Shown here one piece after another: positions 56,310 to 64,000 of a stretch of DNA of 64,000 nt. Origin of the DNA: Streptococcus oralis (lineage in GTDB: Bacteria; Bacillota; Bacilli; Lactobacillales; Streptococcaceae). Made by a program: the position numbers and the translations under genes. Position 1 is the first letter of the stretch, and each line of letters starts with the position of its first letter. Location: assembly GCF_004127215.1 (NCBI RefSeq), contig NZ_QEWJ01000012.1, forward strand, positions 1 to 64,000, in the 5' to 3' direction. The notes under the pieces were generated by a model that saw nothing but the letters and a program-made list of their open reading frames with translations, did not search any database and had not been told where the DNA came from.

Positions 56310-58979
56310 ATGGTATTTTCTCAAGTTTTAAGAAGTAAAATTCAACCAACTTATCAGAGTAAAAATTTGGTTCAAGAATTTTATGAACCAATATTGTCTG
56401 AAGCAAATATATATAGAAGGGTATCTGCTTATTTTTCTAGTGAAGGTTTAGCTTTGTATTCAAAAGGATTGGATAAGTTGTTCGATAACAATGGCTTTGC
56501 ACAATTTATTATTTCAACAGATATTTCTGAAGAAGATTTTTTTAAAATACAAGAAGGTTATGAACTCAAAAAAACTTTAGAGCAATTAACTAGACAGCTA
56601 AGACAATCGGTATTAAATAGTAAAACCAAAGAATCGTTAGGGAATTTAGCTTTTATGATTGCAAATGGTAATGCGGAGGTAAAATTCGCAATTATTCCAT
56701 CTGGAAAAGGGATATTTCATGATAAATTTGGATTAATTAGTTCGGATAAGGATATTATTTTCTTTAATGGTTCTGTTAATGAAACCAAAAATGGATTGGA
56801 ATTAAATTATGAAAGCATATCTGTAGATGTTTCTTGGGACACAAGTATCAATGTACAGTCTAGAATACAGACGAATGAGAAACGATTTGAACGACTGTGG
56901 AATAACGAAGAGCCTAATATTCTCACTGTAGATGCTACAGAAGTAGTCTATTCTGAGTTAAAGAAATATCAGATGCATTCTTCAATTAATCTTGAGGATA
57001 CAAAAGATTCGGTCTTTGAGGGTGTCTATTTTTGTATGAAAGATGAAACAACGGTTTTTCGTCAAGATAGTTCTTTTAATAGAATCACTAGTATCGATAG
57101 GTATCTAAACCTGGAATCGGATTTATCAGAAGAGTATTTTGAAGAGGATAACTCAACTATTAAGAGTGAATTTTCTTACATGGATATTGAGTATGTTATT
57201 GAAGTTACGAAGAAAAGATGTGAGAGAAGGGGTATATTAGTCAAGATATCGGATGATGTTCGGGAATATCTAAATTCAAATCGGTATTCTATTGAACAAT
57301 ATAAGAAATTAGGTATTTATTTAAAGTCTCCTGAACAATACGCAATTCATGGAGAGCAAGAAAAGTTTGAAGAGTTTGTTTCTGTAGTTGAATCAGAGGT
57401 TATTCGACCATTTAAAAAGTTGCAACTTGAGGCGGCTTTCTATGAATACAGGATGGCTAGAGCTGCGAACTTTTCCGTGCCGGGTTCTGGTAAAACTGCG
57501 ATGATTTTAGCTGTTTTTGCATTTTTGAATTCCTCGAAAGTTGAAAGTGAGCATGTGGATAATCTATTGGTTATTTGTCCTATTAATGCTTTCAGCAGTT
57601 GGAAAGAAGAATTTAAACAAGTATTTGGAAATAAGAAACAGTTAGAAGTAATTGATTGTCAAAGTTCTAAAGATTTTGCTTTCGATTTATCTTTGAACTG
57701 GAAAATATCGAATCTTGTATTAGTGAATTATGAATCGTTGACAAAATACAAAGACAAGTTGCAGGAATTGTTGTCAATTAAGACAATGATTGTCTTTGAT
57801 GAAGTTCATAGAATAAAAAATCCTTTTGGCATTCGTGCTCAGGCTGCTTTGGAACTAGTTAAAAATTTGCGATTTAAATTTGTTTTAACAGGAACTCCAA
57901 TACCTAATTCATATCAAGATATTTATAATTTTCTTCACTTATTGTATGCAAATGAATACAATGCATTTTTTAGATGGAATTTAGATGAATTAAAAAATCC
58001 TAGTGTTAGGAAAATTGATGAAATAAACAAAGCTTTGATGCCTTTCTTCTGGCGCTTAAATAAGAACGATTTGGGGGTGCCTAAACCGGAACCAGATATA
58101 TTTTTTGTTGTGGAACCTAGCGAGGAACAGAAACAATTAGCACAGTCCATATACTATAATGAATCGTCGAGTTTAGCCAGATTAATTCGATTGATACAAG
58201 CGTCTACAAATCCTGAATTACTTAACAAAAGGATTGAATATAAAGATATGTGGTTTGCAGACGATAATGATAAAAATGACACAATAGAAATTTCGGAAGA
58301 TTTGTTTTATAGTAGATTAGAAACACCCTCTATTTCAGCTATAAAAGAGGCAAAAGGATATGATGAGTATGATTTTTCAAGTATGATTTCTCCTAAATTT
58401 GAAAAAGGTATTCAAAAAATTCAAGAGCTGGTATCTGAAGGGAAAAAAGTTATAGTCTGGGCAATTTTTGTTAATACAATGAAAAAAATCAAAAATAGAC
58501 TTAACCAAATGGGGATTCAAGCTAATTTAATTTATGGAGGCACAGAAGTTTCTGATAGACAAAAATTAATTAATGATTTTCGCTTTGGTGATACTATGGT
58601 AATGATTTCTAATCCTCAAACATTAGGTGAGTCAGTATCGCTTCATAGAGAAGTACATGATGCCCTGTATTTTGAGTATAATTTTAATTTAACTTTCATG
58701 CTTCAATCTCGAGATAGAATTCACAGACTAGGTCTAGAGGATAATCAATATACCAGATATTATTATTTGCAAACAAAATCTGAACCAGCTGATAGTGGTA
58801 ATGCAGGCTATGTTGACGAGAAAATATATAGAAAATTGAAGAAGAAAGAAGAAACTATGTATAATGCTATTGATAATGGCGATTTAAAAATAGAATTTTC
58901 TCAAAATGAAATAGATGAAGCAATCAGTATCATTGATGAGGAGAGAAATCGTATTTTAAAAAACACTAAATTAAAGTGA
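56310..58979 (+). CDS. PLD-nuclease/SNF2-helicase fusion, restriction-like
   Basis: 889 residues. An N-terminal phospholipase D-type domain (about 1-190) has HxK as His137/Lys139 in FHDKFGLI and the later GSVNET (154-159), as in PLD nucleases. An SF2/SNF2 helicase follows: Walker A PGSGKT (391-396), DEVH box (497-500), LTGTPIPN (near 529) and motif VI QSRDRIHRLG (799-808). Only one HKD half is seen, so dimerisation is expected. GGGGGG precedes the ATG. As the last gene of the methyltransferase island it is the likely DNA-cleaving translocase. The layout recalls the CglI/NgoAVII restriction systems, in which PLD nuclease and ATPase are separate proteins. Confidence 0.85.
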   Translation: MVFSQVLRSKIQPTYQSKNLVQEFYEPILSEANIYRRVSAYFSSEGLALYSKGLDKLFDNNGFAQFIISTDISEEDFFKIQEGYELKKTLEQLTRQLRQSVLNSKTKESLGNLAFMIANGNAEVKFAIIPSGKGIFHDKFGLISSDKDIIFFNGSVNETKNGLELNYESISVDVSWDTSINVQSRIQTNEKRFERLWNNEEPNILTVDATEVVYSELKKYQMHSSINLEDTKDSVFEGVYFCMKDETTVFRQDSSFNRITSIDRYLNLESDLSEEYFEEDNSTIKSEFSYMDIEYVIEVTKKRCERRGILVKISDDVREYLNSNRYSIEQYKKLGIYLKSPEQYAIHGEQEKFEEFVSVVESEVIRPFKKLQLEAAFYEYRMARAANFSVPGSGKTAMILAVFAFLNSSKVESEHVDNLLVICPINAFSSWKEEFKQVFGNKKQLEVIDCQSSKDFAFDLSLNWKISNLVLVNYESLTKYKDKLQELLSIKTMIVFDEVHRIKNPFGIRAQAALELVKNLRFKFVLTGTPIPNSYQDIYNFLHLLYANEYNAFFRWNLDELKNPSVRKIDEINKALMPFFWRLNKNDLGVPKPEPDIFFVVEPSEEQKQLAQSIYYNESSSLARLIRLIQASTNPELLNKRIEYKDMWFADDNDKNDTIEISEDLFYSRLETPSISAIKEAKGYDEYDFSSMISPKFEKGIQKIQELVSEGKKVIVWAIFVNTMKKIKNRLNQMGIQANLIYGGTEVSDRQKLINDFRFGDTMVMISNPQTLGESVSLHREVHDALYFEYNFNLTFMLQSRDRIHRLGLEDNQYTRYYYLQTKSEPADSGNAGYVDEKIYRKLKKKEETMYNAIDNGDLKIEFSQNEIDEAISIIDEERNRILKNTKLK

Positions 58980-59095
58980 AACTAGTTTGCTTTTAACTAA
59001 ATACCGCTATTTCTATTGCTTGTGTATTAAATTTACCATGTGATAAAATCAATTGATTCTTACTTAATAAATCATAAACAAATCTATTTTAACCT

Positions 59096-59124
59096 TTGAC
59101 TATTCCGCAAAATTATCGTACAAT
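59096..59124 (+). promoter_or_regulatory. rpoE promoter
   Basis: TTGACT (59096-59101), a 17-bp spacer and TACAAT (59119-59124). A short CAGAG/CTCTG hairpin follows in the leader. Confidence 0.8.
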
Positions 59125-59196
59125 AAAGAGTACATGATAAAATGAGGTCAGAGTCTGTCTGCTCTGGCGATAGTAGTAAAAATGAGGAGAAACGCT

Positions 59197-59787
59197 TTGG
59201 AATTAGAAGTATTTGCTGGGCAAGAAAAAAGTGAACTATCTATGATTGAGGTAGCGCGTGCTATCTTGGAACTTCGTGGTCGCGAACATGAGATGCATTT
59301 TAGCGATCTTGTAAACGAAATTCAAAATTACCTTGGAACATCAAATAGCGATATCCGTGAAGCTTTGCCTTTGTTCTACACAGAGTTGAACTTTGACGGT
59401 AGCTTCATCTCTCTTGGAGATAACAAATGGGGTCTTCGTTCATGGTATGGTGTGGACGAAATTGACGAAGAAATCATCGCTCTTGAAGAAAGTGACGACG
59501 ATGAAGTAGTACCAAAAGCTAAGAAGCAGCGTGTCAATGCCTTTATGGATGGTGATTCAGATGCTATTGACTACAATGCAGATGATCCAGAAGACGAAGA
59601 CGCATATGAAGCAGACCCAGCTCTTTCATACGATGATGAAAATCCAGATGATGAGAAAAATGAAGTGGAAGCTTATGATGCAGAAATCAACGAAATCGCT
59701 CCTGATGACTTGGGTGAAGATGTGGATCTCAACGAAGAAGACGATGAGTTTTCAGACGATGACGCTGAAACGAGTGAAGAAGAGTAA
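59197..59787 (+). CDS. rpoE: RNA polymerase delta subunit
   Basis: The Gram-positive delta factor, which helps RNA polymerase recycle and respond to nucleotide levels. 196 residues: a folded N-terminal HARE-HTH domain (about 1-90, [24 protein letters not shown] in part) and a long disordered tail made almost only of Asp and Glu (about 100-196). The TTG at 59197 is chosen because GAGGAG is 7 nt upstream; the ATG at 59182 overlaps that site. Confidence 0.94.
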   Translation: MELEVFAGQEKSELSMIEVARAILELRGREHEMHFSDLVNEIQNYLGTSNSDIREALPLFYTELNFDGSFISLGDNKWGLRSWYGVDEIDEEIIALEESDDDEVVPKAKKQRVNAFMDGDSDAIDYNADDPEDEDAYEADPALSYDDENPDDEKNEVEAYDAEINEIAPDDLGEDVDLNEEDDEFSDDDAETSEEE

Positions 59788-59799
59788 AAGACTTCACAG

Positions 59800-59824
59800 A
59801 GGAGATTACCTGATCTCCTTTTTT
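59800..59824 (+). terminator. Terminator after rpoE
   Basis: AGGAGAT/ATCTCCT (59800-59806 with 59813-59819), then a T-run. Confidence 0.85.
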
Positions 59825-59886
59825 CATTGCCCTAATCCATGTTTCCTCATTTGTCCTAGAGCCTTTTTTGTGTTACAATGAAAGGT

Positions 59887-60177
59887 ATGAAAGCTAAGAA
59901 ATTATGGATGACTGGCTTGACTGTGGCTGGTCTAAGTGCCCTTGCTTTGGGGGCTAAAAAAGCAGTAGATAATCACAAACTCATGAAGACTCAAGAGGAG
60001 TTGGCCGCTATCGTGCGTGAGCTTTTCTCAGATATGGGAGAGATTGCGACTCTATATGTTCAAGTCTACGAAAGTAGTCTAGAGCGACTTGTCGGAGGAG
60101 TCATTTTCGAGGATGGTCGTCACTATACCTTTGTCTATGAAAATGAAGATCTGGTCTACGAGGAGGAAGTCTTATGA
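59887..60177 (+). CDS. DUF4651-type small membrane protein
   Basis: About 96 residues: an N-terminal hydrophobic helix (about 6-24, WMTGLTVAGLSALALGA) and a soluble part ending in VIFEDGRHYTFVYENEDLVYEEEV, typical of the streptococcal DUF4651 family, function unknown. A possible -10 (TACAAT, 59874-59879) lies so close that the transcript may be nearly leaderless; ATG codons at 59878 and 59887 are both possible. It overlaps the thioredoxin-like gene by 4 nt. Confidence 0.75.
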   Translation: MKAKKLWMTGLTVAGLSALALGAKKAVDNHKLMKTQEELAAIVRELFSDMGEIATLYVQVYESSLERLVGGVIFEDGRHYTFVYENEDLVYEEEVL

Positions 60178-60491
60178 TTACTCCCGATAGTATAGAAGAA
60201 CTCGCAGGTTTTGTCGAGCAGGATGGCAAGAAAGTCTTCCTTTTTGTGGCGGACTGGTGTGGCGATTGTCGTTATATCTATCCTGCCTTGCCAGAAATTG
60301 AGGAGACCAATCCAGAGTTCACCTTTATTCGAGTGGACCGAGACCAGTATATGGATTTGGCCAAACTCTGGGATGTTTATGGAATCCCCAGCCTTGTTGT
60401 ACTAGAAAAGGACAAGGAAATTGGCCGTTTTGTCAATCGCGACCGTAAAAGCAAGCAACAAATTAATGACTTTTTAGCAGGACTGAAATAG
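60174..60491 (+). CDS. Thioredoxin-family protein
   Basis: A 105-residue thioredoxin fold with the redox motif WCGDC (about 28-32; usual thioredoxin is WCGPC), the structural IPSLVVL with the cis-proline and no signal peptide, so it acts in the cytoplasm. The middle Gly-Asp pair suggests an altered redox potential or a specialised substrate. It overlaps the DUF4651 gene (ATGA) and precedes ytpR by 15 nt. Confidence 0.88.
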   Translation: MITPDSIEELAGFVEQDGKKVFLFVADWCGDCRYIYPALPEIEETNPEFTFIRVDRDQYMDLAKLWDVYGIPSLVVLEKDKEIGRFVNRDRKSKQQINDFLAGLK

Positions 60492-60506
60492 GAGAAAAAG
60501 GAAACA

Positions 60507-61133
60507 ATGATTTTTACATATAACAAAGAACATGTCGGTGATGTCCTTATGGTCATCGTGCAAAATAGCGGAGATGCCAAACTGGATGTGGAACGCAAAG
60601 GCAAGATAGCCCGTGTTTTCCTCAAAGAAAATGGGGAAACAGTGGCTTGGAATATTTTTGAAGTTTCAAGTTTATTTGAAATTACAGAGCGCGGTCAAAT
60701 CTTTTTATCAGATGAGCAAGTCGCTCGTTTAAACCAAGAGTTGCAGGCGGAAGGTTTTACAGAAAAAATTGTTAATGATAAGGAACCTAAGTTTGTTGTC
60801 GGTGAGATTGTCGACATGGTAGCACACCCAGATAGTGACCACCTTAATATCTGCCAAGTTGCAGTCGCAAGTGATAAAACGGTGCAAATCGTTGCGGGGG
60901 CTCCTAATGCGCGTGTTGGTTTGAAAACCATTGTAGCTCTTCCTGGAGCGATGATGCCCAAAGGTAATCTCATTTTCCCAGGCGAACTTCGTGGCGAAAA
61001 AAGTTTTGGCATGATGTGCAGCCCTCGTGAACTTGCCTTGCCAAATGCTCCGCAAAAACGTGGGGTCATTGAATTATCAGAAGACCAAGTTGTCGGAACT
61101 CCATTCGACCCAGCTAAACACTGGACTGCCTAG
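60507..61133 (+). CDS. ytpR: tRNA-binding domain protein YtpR
   Basis: 208 residues. The C-terminal half (about 93-205) is an EMAP/PheT-type tRNA-binding domain (VGEIVDMVAHPDSDHLNICQVAVA, then VGLKTIVALPGAMMPKGNLIFPGELRGEKSFGMMCS in part). The N-terminal DUF4479-like domain is typical of YtpR. It resembles the N-terminus of the phenylalanyl-tRNA synthetase beta subunit but has no synthetase domain; the cellular role is unclear. AGGAG precedes the ATG. Confidence 0.88.
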   Translation: MIFTYNKEHVGDVLMVIVQNSGDAKLDVERKGKIARVFLKENGETVAWNIFEVSSLFEITERGQIFLSDEQVARLNQELQAEGFTEKIVNDKEPKFVVGEIVDMVAHPDSDHLNICQVAVASDKTVQIVAGAPNARVGLKTIVALPGAMMPKGNLIFPGELRGEKSFGMMCSPRELALPNAPQKRGVIELSEDQVVGTPFDPAKHWTA

Positions 61134-61174
61134 GAAGTTGTCAGAATATTATACACCAGATAGGAGGAAATAAG

Positions 61175-61936
61175 ATGACAAAAAATGTCGTGATTACAGG
61201 AGCGACATCAGGAATTGGTGAAGCGATTGCGCGTGCTTATCTGGATCAGGGTGAGAATATCGTCCTAACTGGACGACGGACAGACAGACTAGAAGCCCTC
61301 AAGTCGGAGTTTGCAGAAACTTTTCCAAATCAAACAGTTTGGATTTTTCCGCTGGATGTGACGGATATGACCATGGTGAAGACCGTCTGCTCTGATATTC
61401 AAGAAAGAGTAGGTCAGATTGATATCTTGGTCAATAACGCCGGACTGGCTCTAGGCTTGGCACTCTATCAGGACTATGAAGAGTTGGATATGCTGACCAT
61501 GTTGGATACCAATGTCAAAGGTTTGATGGCAGTTACCCGTTGTTTCTTGCCTTCCATGGTAGCAGCCAATCATGGTCATATTATCAATATGGGGTCAACT
61601 GCAGGTATATACGCCTATGCTGGTGCCGCAGTTTATTCAGCCACCAAGGCTGCAGTCAAGACTTTTTCAGATGGTCTGCGAATTGATACCATCGCAACGG
61701 ACATCAAGGTGACAACCATTCAACCGGGGATTGTTGAAACAGATTTTTCTACAGTACGTTTTCATGGTGACAAAGAGCGGGCTGCGACAGTCTATCAGGG
61801 AATTGAAGCCTTGCAGGCACAAGACATCGCAGACACAGTAGTCTATGTGACCAGCCAACCCCGTCGTGTGCAGATTACAGATATGACTATTATGGCCAAT
61901 CAGCAGGCAACAGGATTTATGGTTCATAAAAAGTAA
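61175..61936 (+). CDS. Short-chain dehydrogenase/reductase (YdfG-like)
   Basis: A 253-residue classical SDR: nucleotide-binding GATSGIG (about 8-14), the NNAG motif, catalytic Ser (INMGSTAG) and YSATKAA with Tyr and Lys in YxxxK. The RRTDR after the first helix-strand suggests NADP preference. It is similar to YdfG-type reductases acting on 3-hydroxy acids or serine; the substrate is not certain. TAGGAGG lies before the ATG, and a terminator follows. Confidence 0.9.
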   Translation: MTKNVVITGATSGIGEAIARAYLDQGENIVLTGRRTDRLEALKSEFAETFPNQTVWIFPLDVTDMTMVKTVCSDIQERVGQIDILVNNAGLALGLALYQDYEELDMLTMLDTNVKGLMAVTRCFLPSMVAANHGHIINMGSTAGIYAYAGAAVYSATKAAVKTFSDGLRIDTIATDIKVTTIQPGIVETDFSTVRFHGDKERAATVYQGIEALQAQDIADTVVYVTSQPRRVQITDMTIMANQQATGFMVHKK

Positions 61937-61950
61937 AAAATTTTCCTCGA

Positions 61951-61978
61951 AAAGTTACAAATTTCTGTAACTTTTTTT
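61951..61978 (+). terminator. Terminator after the SDR gene
   Basis: A perfect 9-bp stem AAAGTTACA/TGTAACTTT (61951-61959 with 61966-61974) and a T-run. Confidence 0.88.
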
Positions 61979-61985
61979 GATTTCC

Positions 61986-61993
61986 TGCGAATA
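61986..61993 (+). promoter_or_regulatory. Competence (ComX/sigma-X) box of ssbB
   Basis: TGCGAATA, one base from the cin-box TACGAATA, with a T-rich stretch upstream and no sigma-70 promoter nearby. ssbB is a known late competence gene in streptococci. Confidence 0.7.
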
Positions 61994-62013
61994 GATAAGT
62001 AGGAGGAAGAAAA

Positions 62014-62409
62014 ATGTATAATAAAGTTATCATGATCGGGCGCTTGACGTCTACACCAGAATTGCACAAAACCAACAATGACAAGTCAGTAGCGCGCGCA
62101 ACGATTGCTGTGAACCGTCGTTACAAAGACCAAAATGGGGAACGTGAAGCCGACTTTGTCAATATGGTTCTTTGGGGCAGACTAGCAGAAACCTTGGCAA
62201 GTTATGCAACTAAAGGTAGTCTCATTTCTGTGGATGGGGAACTACGTACCCGTCGCTACGAGAAAAATGGCCTGACCAACTATGTGACAGAAGTTCTCGT
62301 GACAGGATTCCAACTCTTGGAAAGCCGCGCCCAACGTGCCATGCGTGAAAATAACGCAGGTCAAGACTTGGCGGACTTGGTTTTGGAAGAGGAGGAATTG
62401 CCATTTTAA
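62014..62409 (+). CDS. ssbB: Competence-induced single-stranded DNA-binding protein SsbB
   Basis: A 131-residue SSB: the OB fold covers about residues 1-105 (MYNKVIMIGRLTSTPELHKT ... FVNMVLWGRLAETLASYATKGSLISVDGELRTR in part). It is shorter than SsbA because the Gly/Pro-rich linker is reduced, yet it keeps an acidic end (EEEELPF). In competent streptococci it protects incoming single-stranded DNA. GGAGGAAGA precedes the ATG, and a competence box is in the expected place. Its stop codon merges with a BOX element. Confidence 0.92.
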   Translation: MYNKVIMIGRLTSTPELHKTNNDKSVARATIAVNRRYKDQNGEREADFVNMVLWGRLAETLASYATKGSLISVDGELRTRRYEKNGLTNYVTEVLVTGFQLLESRAQRAMRENNAGQDLADLVLEEEELPF

Positions 62410-62560
62410 TACTCTTCGAAAATCTCTTCAAACCACATCAGCTTCATCTTGCCGTAGGTATAGGTAACTGACTTCGTCAGTCTTATCTACAACCTCAAAA
62501 CTGTGTTTTTAGTAGCCTGTGGCTAGCTTCCTAGTTTGTACTTTGATTTTCATTGAGTAT
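62409..62560 (+). repeat. BOX repeat element (A-B-C)
   Basis: A 152-bp element bounded by the inverted ends ATACTC and GAGTAT. Modules appear in order: boxA (about 62409-62465, with CTTGCCGTAGG), boxB (about 62466-62510, with the ACTGAC-TTC-GTCAGT hairpin) and boxC (about 62511-62560, with GGCTAGCTTCCTAGTTTG). BOX elements are abundant non-coding repeats of pneumococcus and relatives. It begins at the last base of the ssbB stop codon. Confidence 0.88.
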
Positions 62561-62568
62561 AAAGATTG

Positions 62569-62596
62569 AAAAGTCTGAGTTGGTCTCAGGCTTTTT
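62569..62596 (+). terminator. Terminator between the BOX element and groES
   Basis: AAAAGTCTGAG/CTCAGGCTTTT (62569-62579 with 62585-62595; one G-T pair), followed by T. Confidence 0.85.
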
Positions 62597-62621
62597 ATCT
62601 TGAGAAAGTCAGACTTTTTTC

Positions 62622-62649
62622 TTGACTATTTCTGACCAAGTGATACAAT
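62622..62649 (+). promoter_or_regulatory. groESL promoter
   Basis: TTGACT (62622-62627), a 16-bp spacer and TACAAT (62644-62649), just upstream of a CIRCE. Confidence 0.85.
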
Positions 62650-62660
62650 AGAACTATGGG

Positions 62661-62687
62661 TTAGCACTCAGACATAAAGAGTGCTAA
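62661..62687 (+). promoter_or_regulatory. CIRCE operator of groESL
   Basis: A perfect TTAGCACTC, nine bases, GAGTGCTAA, at the transcription start; the target of HrcA encoded at 21102. Confidence 0.95.
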
Positions 62688-62717
62688 CAATATCTATCTC
62701 ATTATGGAGGAAAGCAA

Positions 62718-63002
62718 ATGTTGAAACCATTAGGAGACCGTGTGGTCTTGAAAATCGAAGAAAAAGAACAAACCGTTGGAGGCTTTGTCCTTGCAGGCTC
62801 AGCCCAAGAAAAAACAAAAACAGCCCAAGTTGTAGCTACTGGACAAGGTGTTCGTACCTTGAATGGCGACTTGGTCGCTCCAAGTGTTAAGGCTGGAGAC
62901 CGTGTCTTAGTTGAAGCTCATGTAGGTATTGATGTCAAAGATGGAGATGAAAAGTATATCATCGTAGGTGAAGCTAACATCTTGGCAATTGTGGAAGAAT
63001 AA
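62718..63002 (+). CDS. groES: Co-chaperonin GroES
   Basis: The 94-residue lid of the GroEL cage. [22 protein letters not shown] with the mobile loop near GGFVLAG and the C-terminal [10 protein letters not shown] are standard. GGAGGAAAGC precedes the ATG. It is the first gene of the CIRCE-controlled groESL operon; groEL follows after 19 nt. Confidence 0.97.
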   Translation: MLKPLGDRVVLKIEEKEQTVGGFVLAGSAQEKTKTAQVVATGQGVRTLNGDLVAPSVKAGDRVLVEAHVGIDVKDGDEKYIIVGEANILAIVEE

Positions 63003-63005
63003 TAG

Positions 63006-64000
<995 letters not shown>

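Noticed and set aside
53327-58979. DISARM, BREX or type I restriction identity for the island.
   Set aside because: No DUF1998 protein, drmA-type helicase, PglZ, BrxC or HsdS partner is present; only the methyltransferase, PLD and SNF2 parts overlap with DISARM.

Overview
The window is chromosomal DNA of a Streptococcus, most likely of the mitis/oralis/pneumoniae group. Nearly every housekeeping protein reads as a close relative of its pneumococcal counterpart. The organism-specific markers agree: a YSIRK/LPXTG GH85 endoglycosidase, Blp regulators, a competence-type ssbB, a BOX element, and hrcA-grpE-dnaK-dnaJ with CIRCE operators. The species cannot be fixed from sequence alone.

Layout. 1-720: two minus-strand double-glycine (bacteriocin-like) peptide genes behind a perfect sigma-70 promoter and ahead of a strong terminator. 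1.2-7.4 kb: a tightly overlapping housekeeping run (UPF0154, racE, rdgB, phosphodiesterase, cbpB, xerD-like, scpA, scpB, rluB, yidD). 7.5-15.5 kb: pepA, a putative immunity gene, an Na/Pi cotransporter and endoD. 15.7-19.4 kb: pgk, an FUSC-like membrane gene, glnR-glnA. 19.5-20.9 kb: a PadR-DUF2812-DUF2812 module. 21-27.1 kb: the HrcA regulon. 27.2-30.5 kb: small genes, hit, ecsAB. 30.5-37 kb: a blp locus reduced to regulators and immunity-type genes. 37.1-44.3 kb: ccrZ-trmB and rimP-nusA-rnpM-ylxQ-infB-rbfA. 44.3-53.3 kb: DUF1858/DUF438 genes and a T-box operon ending in valS. 53.3-59 kb: a three-gene restriction/defence-like island. 59.2-64 kb: rpoE, thioredoxin-like, ytpR, SDR, ssbB, groES and the start of groEL.

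The accessory content stands out against the core. (1) A visibly AT-rich three-gene unit downstream of valS encodes a C5-cytosine methyltransferase with an extra C-terminal region, a ParB/Srx-fold-like protein, and a single polypeptide joining a PLD-type nuclease to an SNF2 helicase; it is the best candidate for an incompletely described defence system. (2) A 1001-residue UPF1-like SF1 helicase, also AT-rich, sits between an acetyltransferase gene and valS, inside a transcription unit that begins with a T-box leader. (3) The blp locus keeps blpT, blpS, blpR and immunity-type genes with two matching operators, but its kinase gene blpH is frameshifted in a T7 tract and no pheromone, exporter or bacteriocin genes remain here. 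(4) An orphan pair of double-glycine peptides opens the window.

Regulation visible in the sequence includes three CIRCE sites (one doubling as a terminator), a GlnR box, a twin PadR-type operator, Blp-type direct repeats, two possible CcpA sites before endoD, a T-box, and a competence (ComX) box before ssbB. Many start codons were moved from the longest open frame to the codon with a properly spaced ribosome-binding site; several genes use TTG or GTG.
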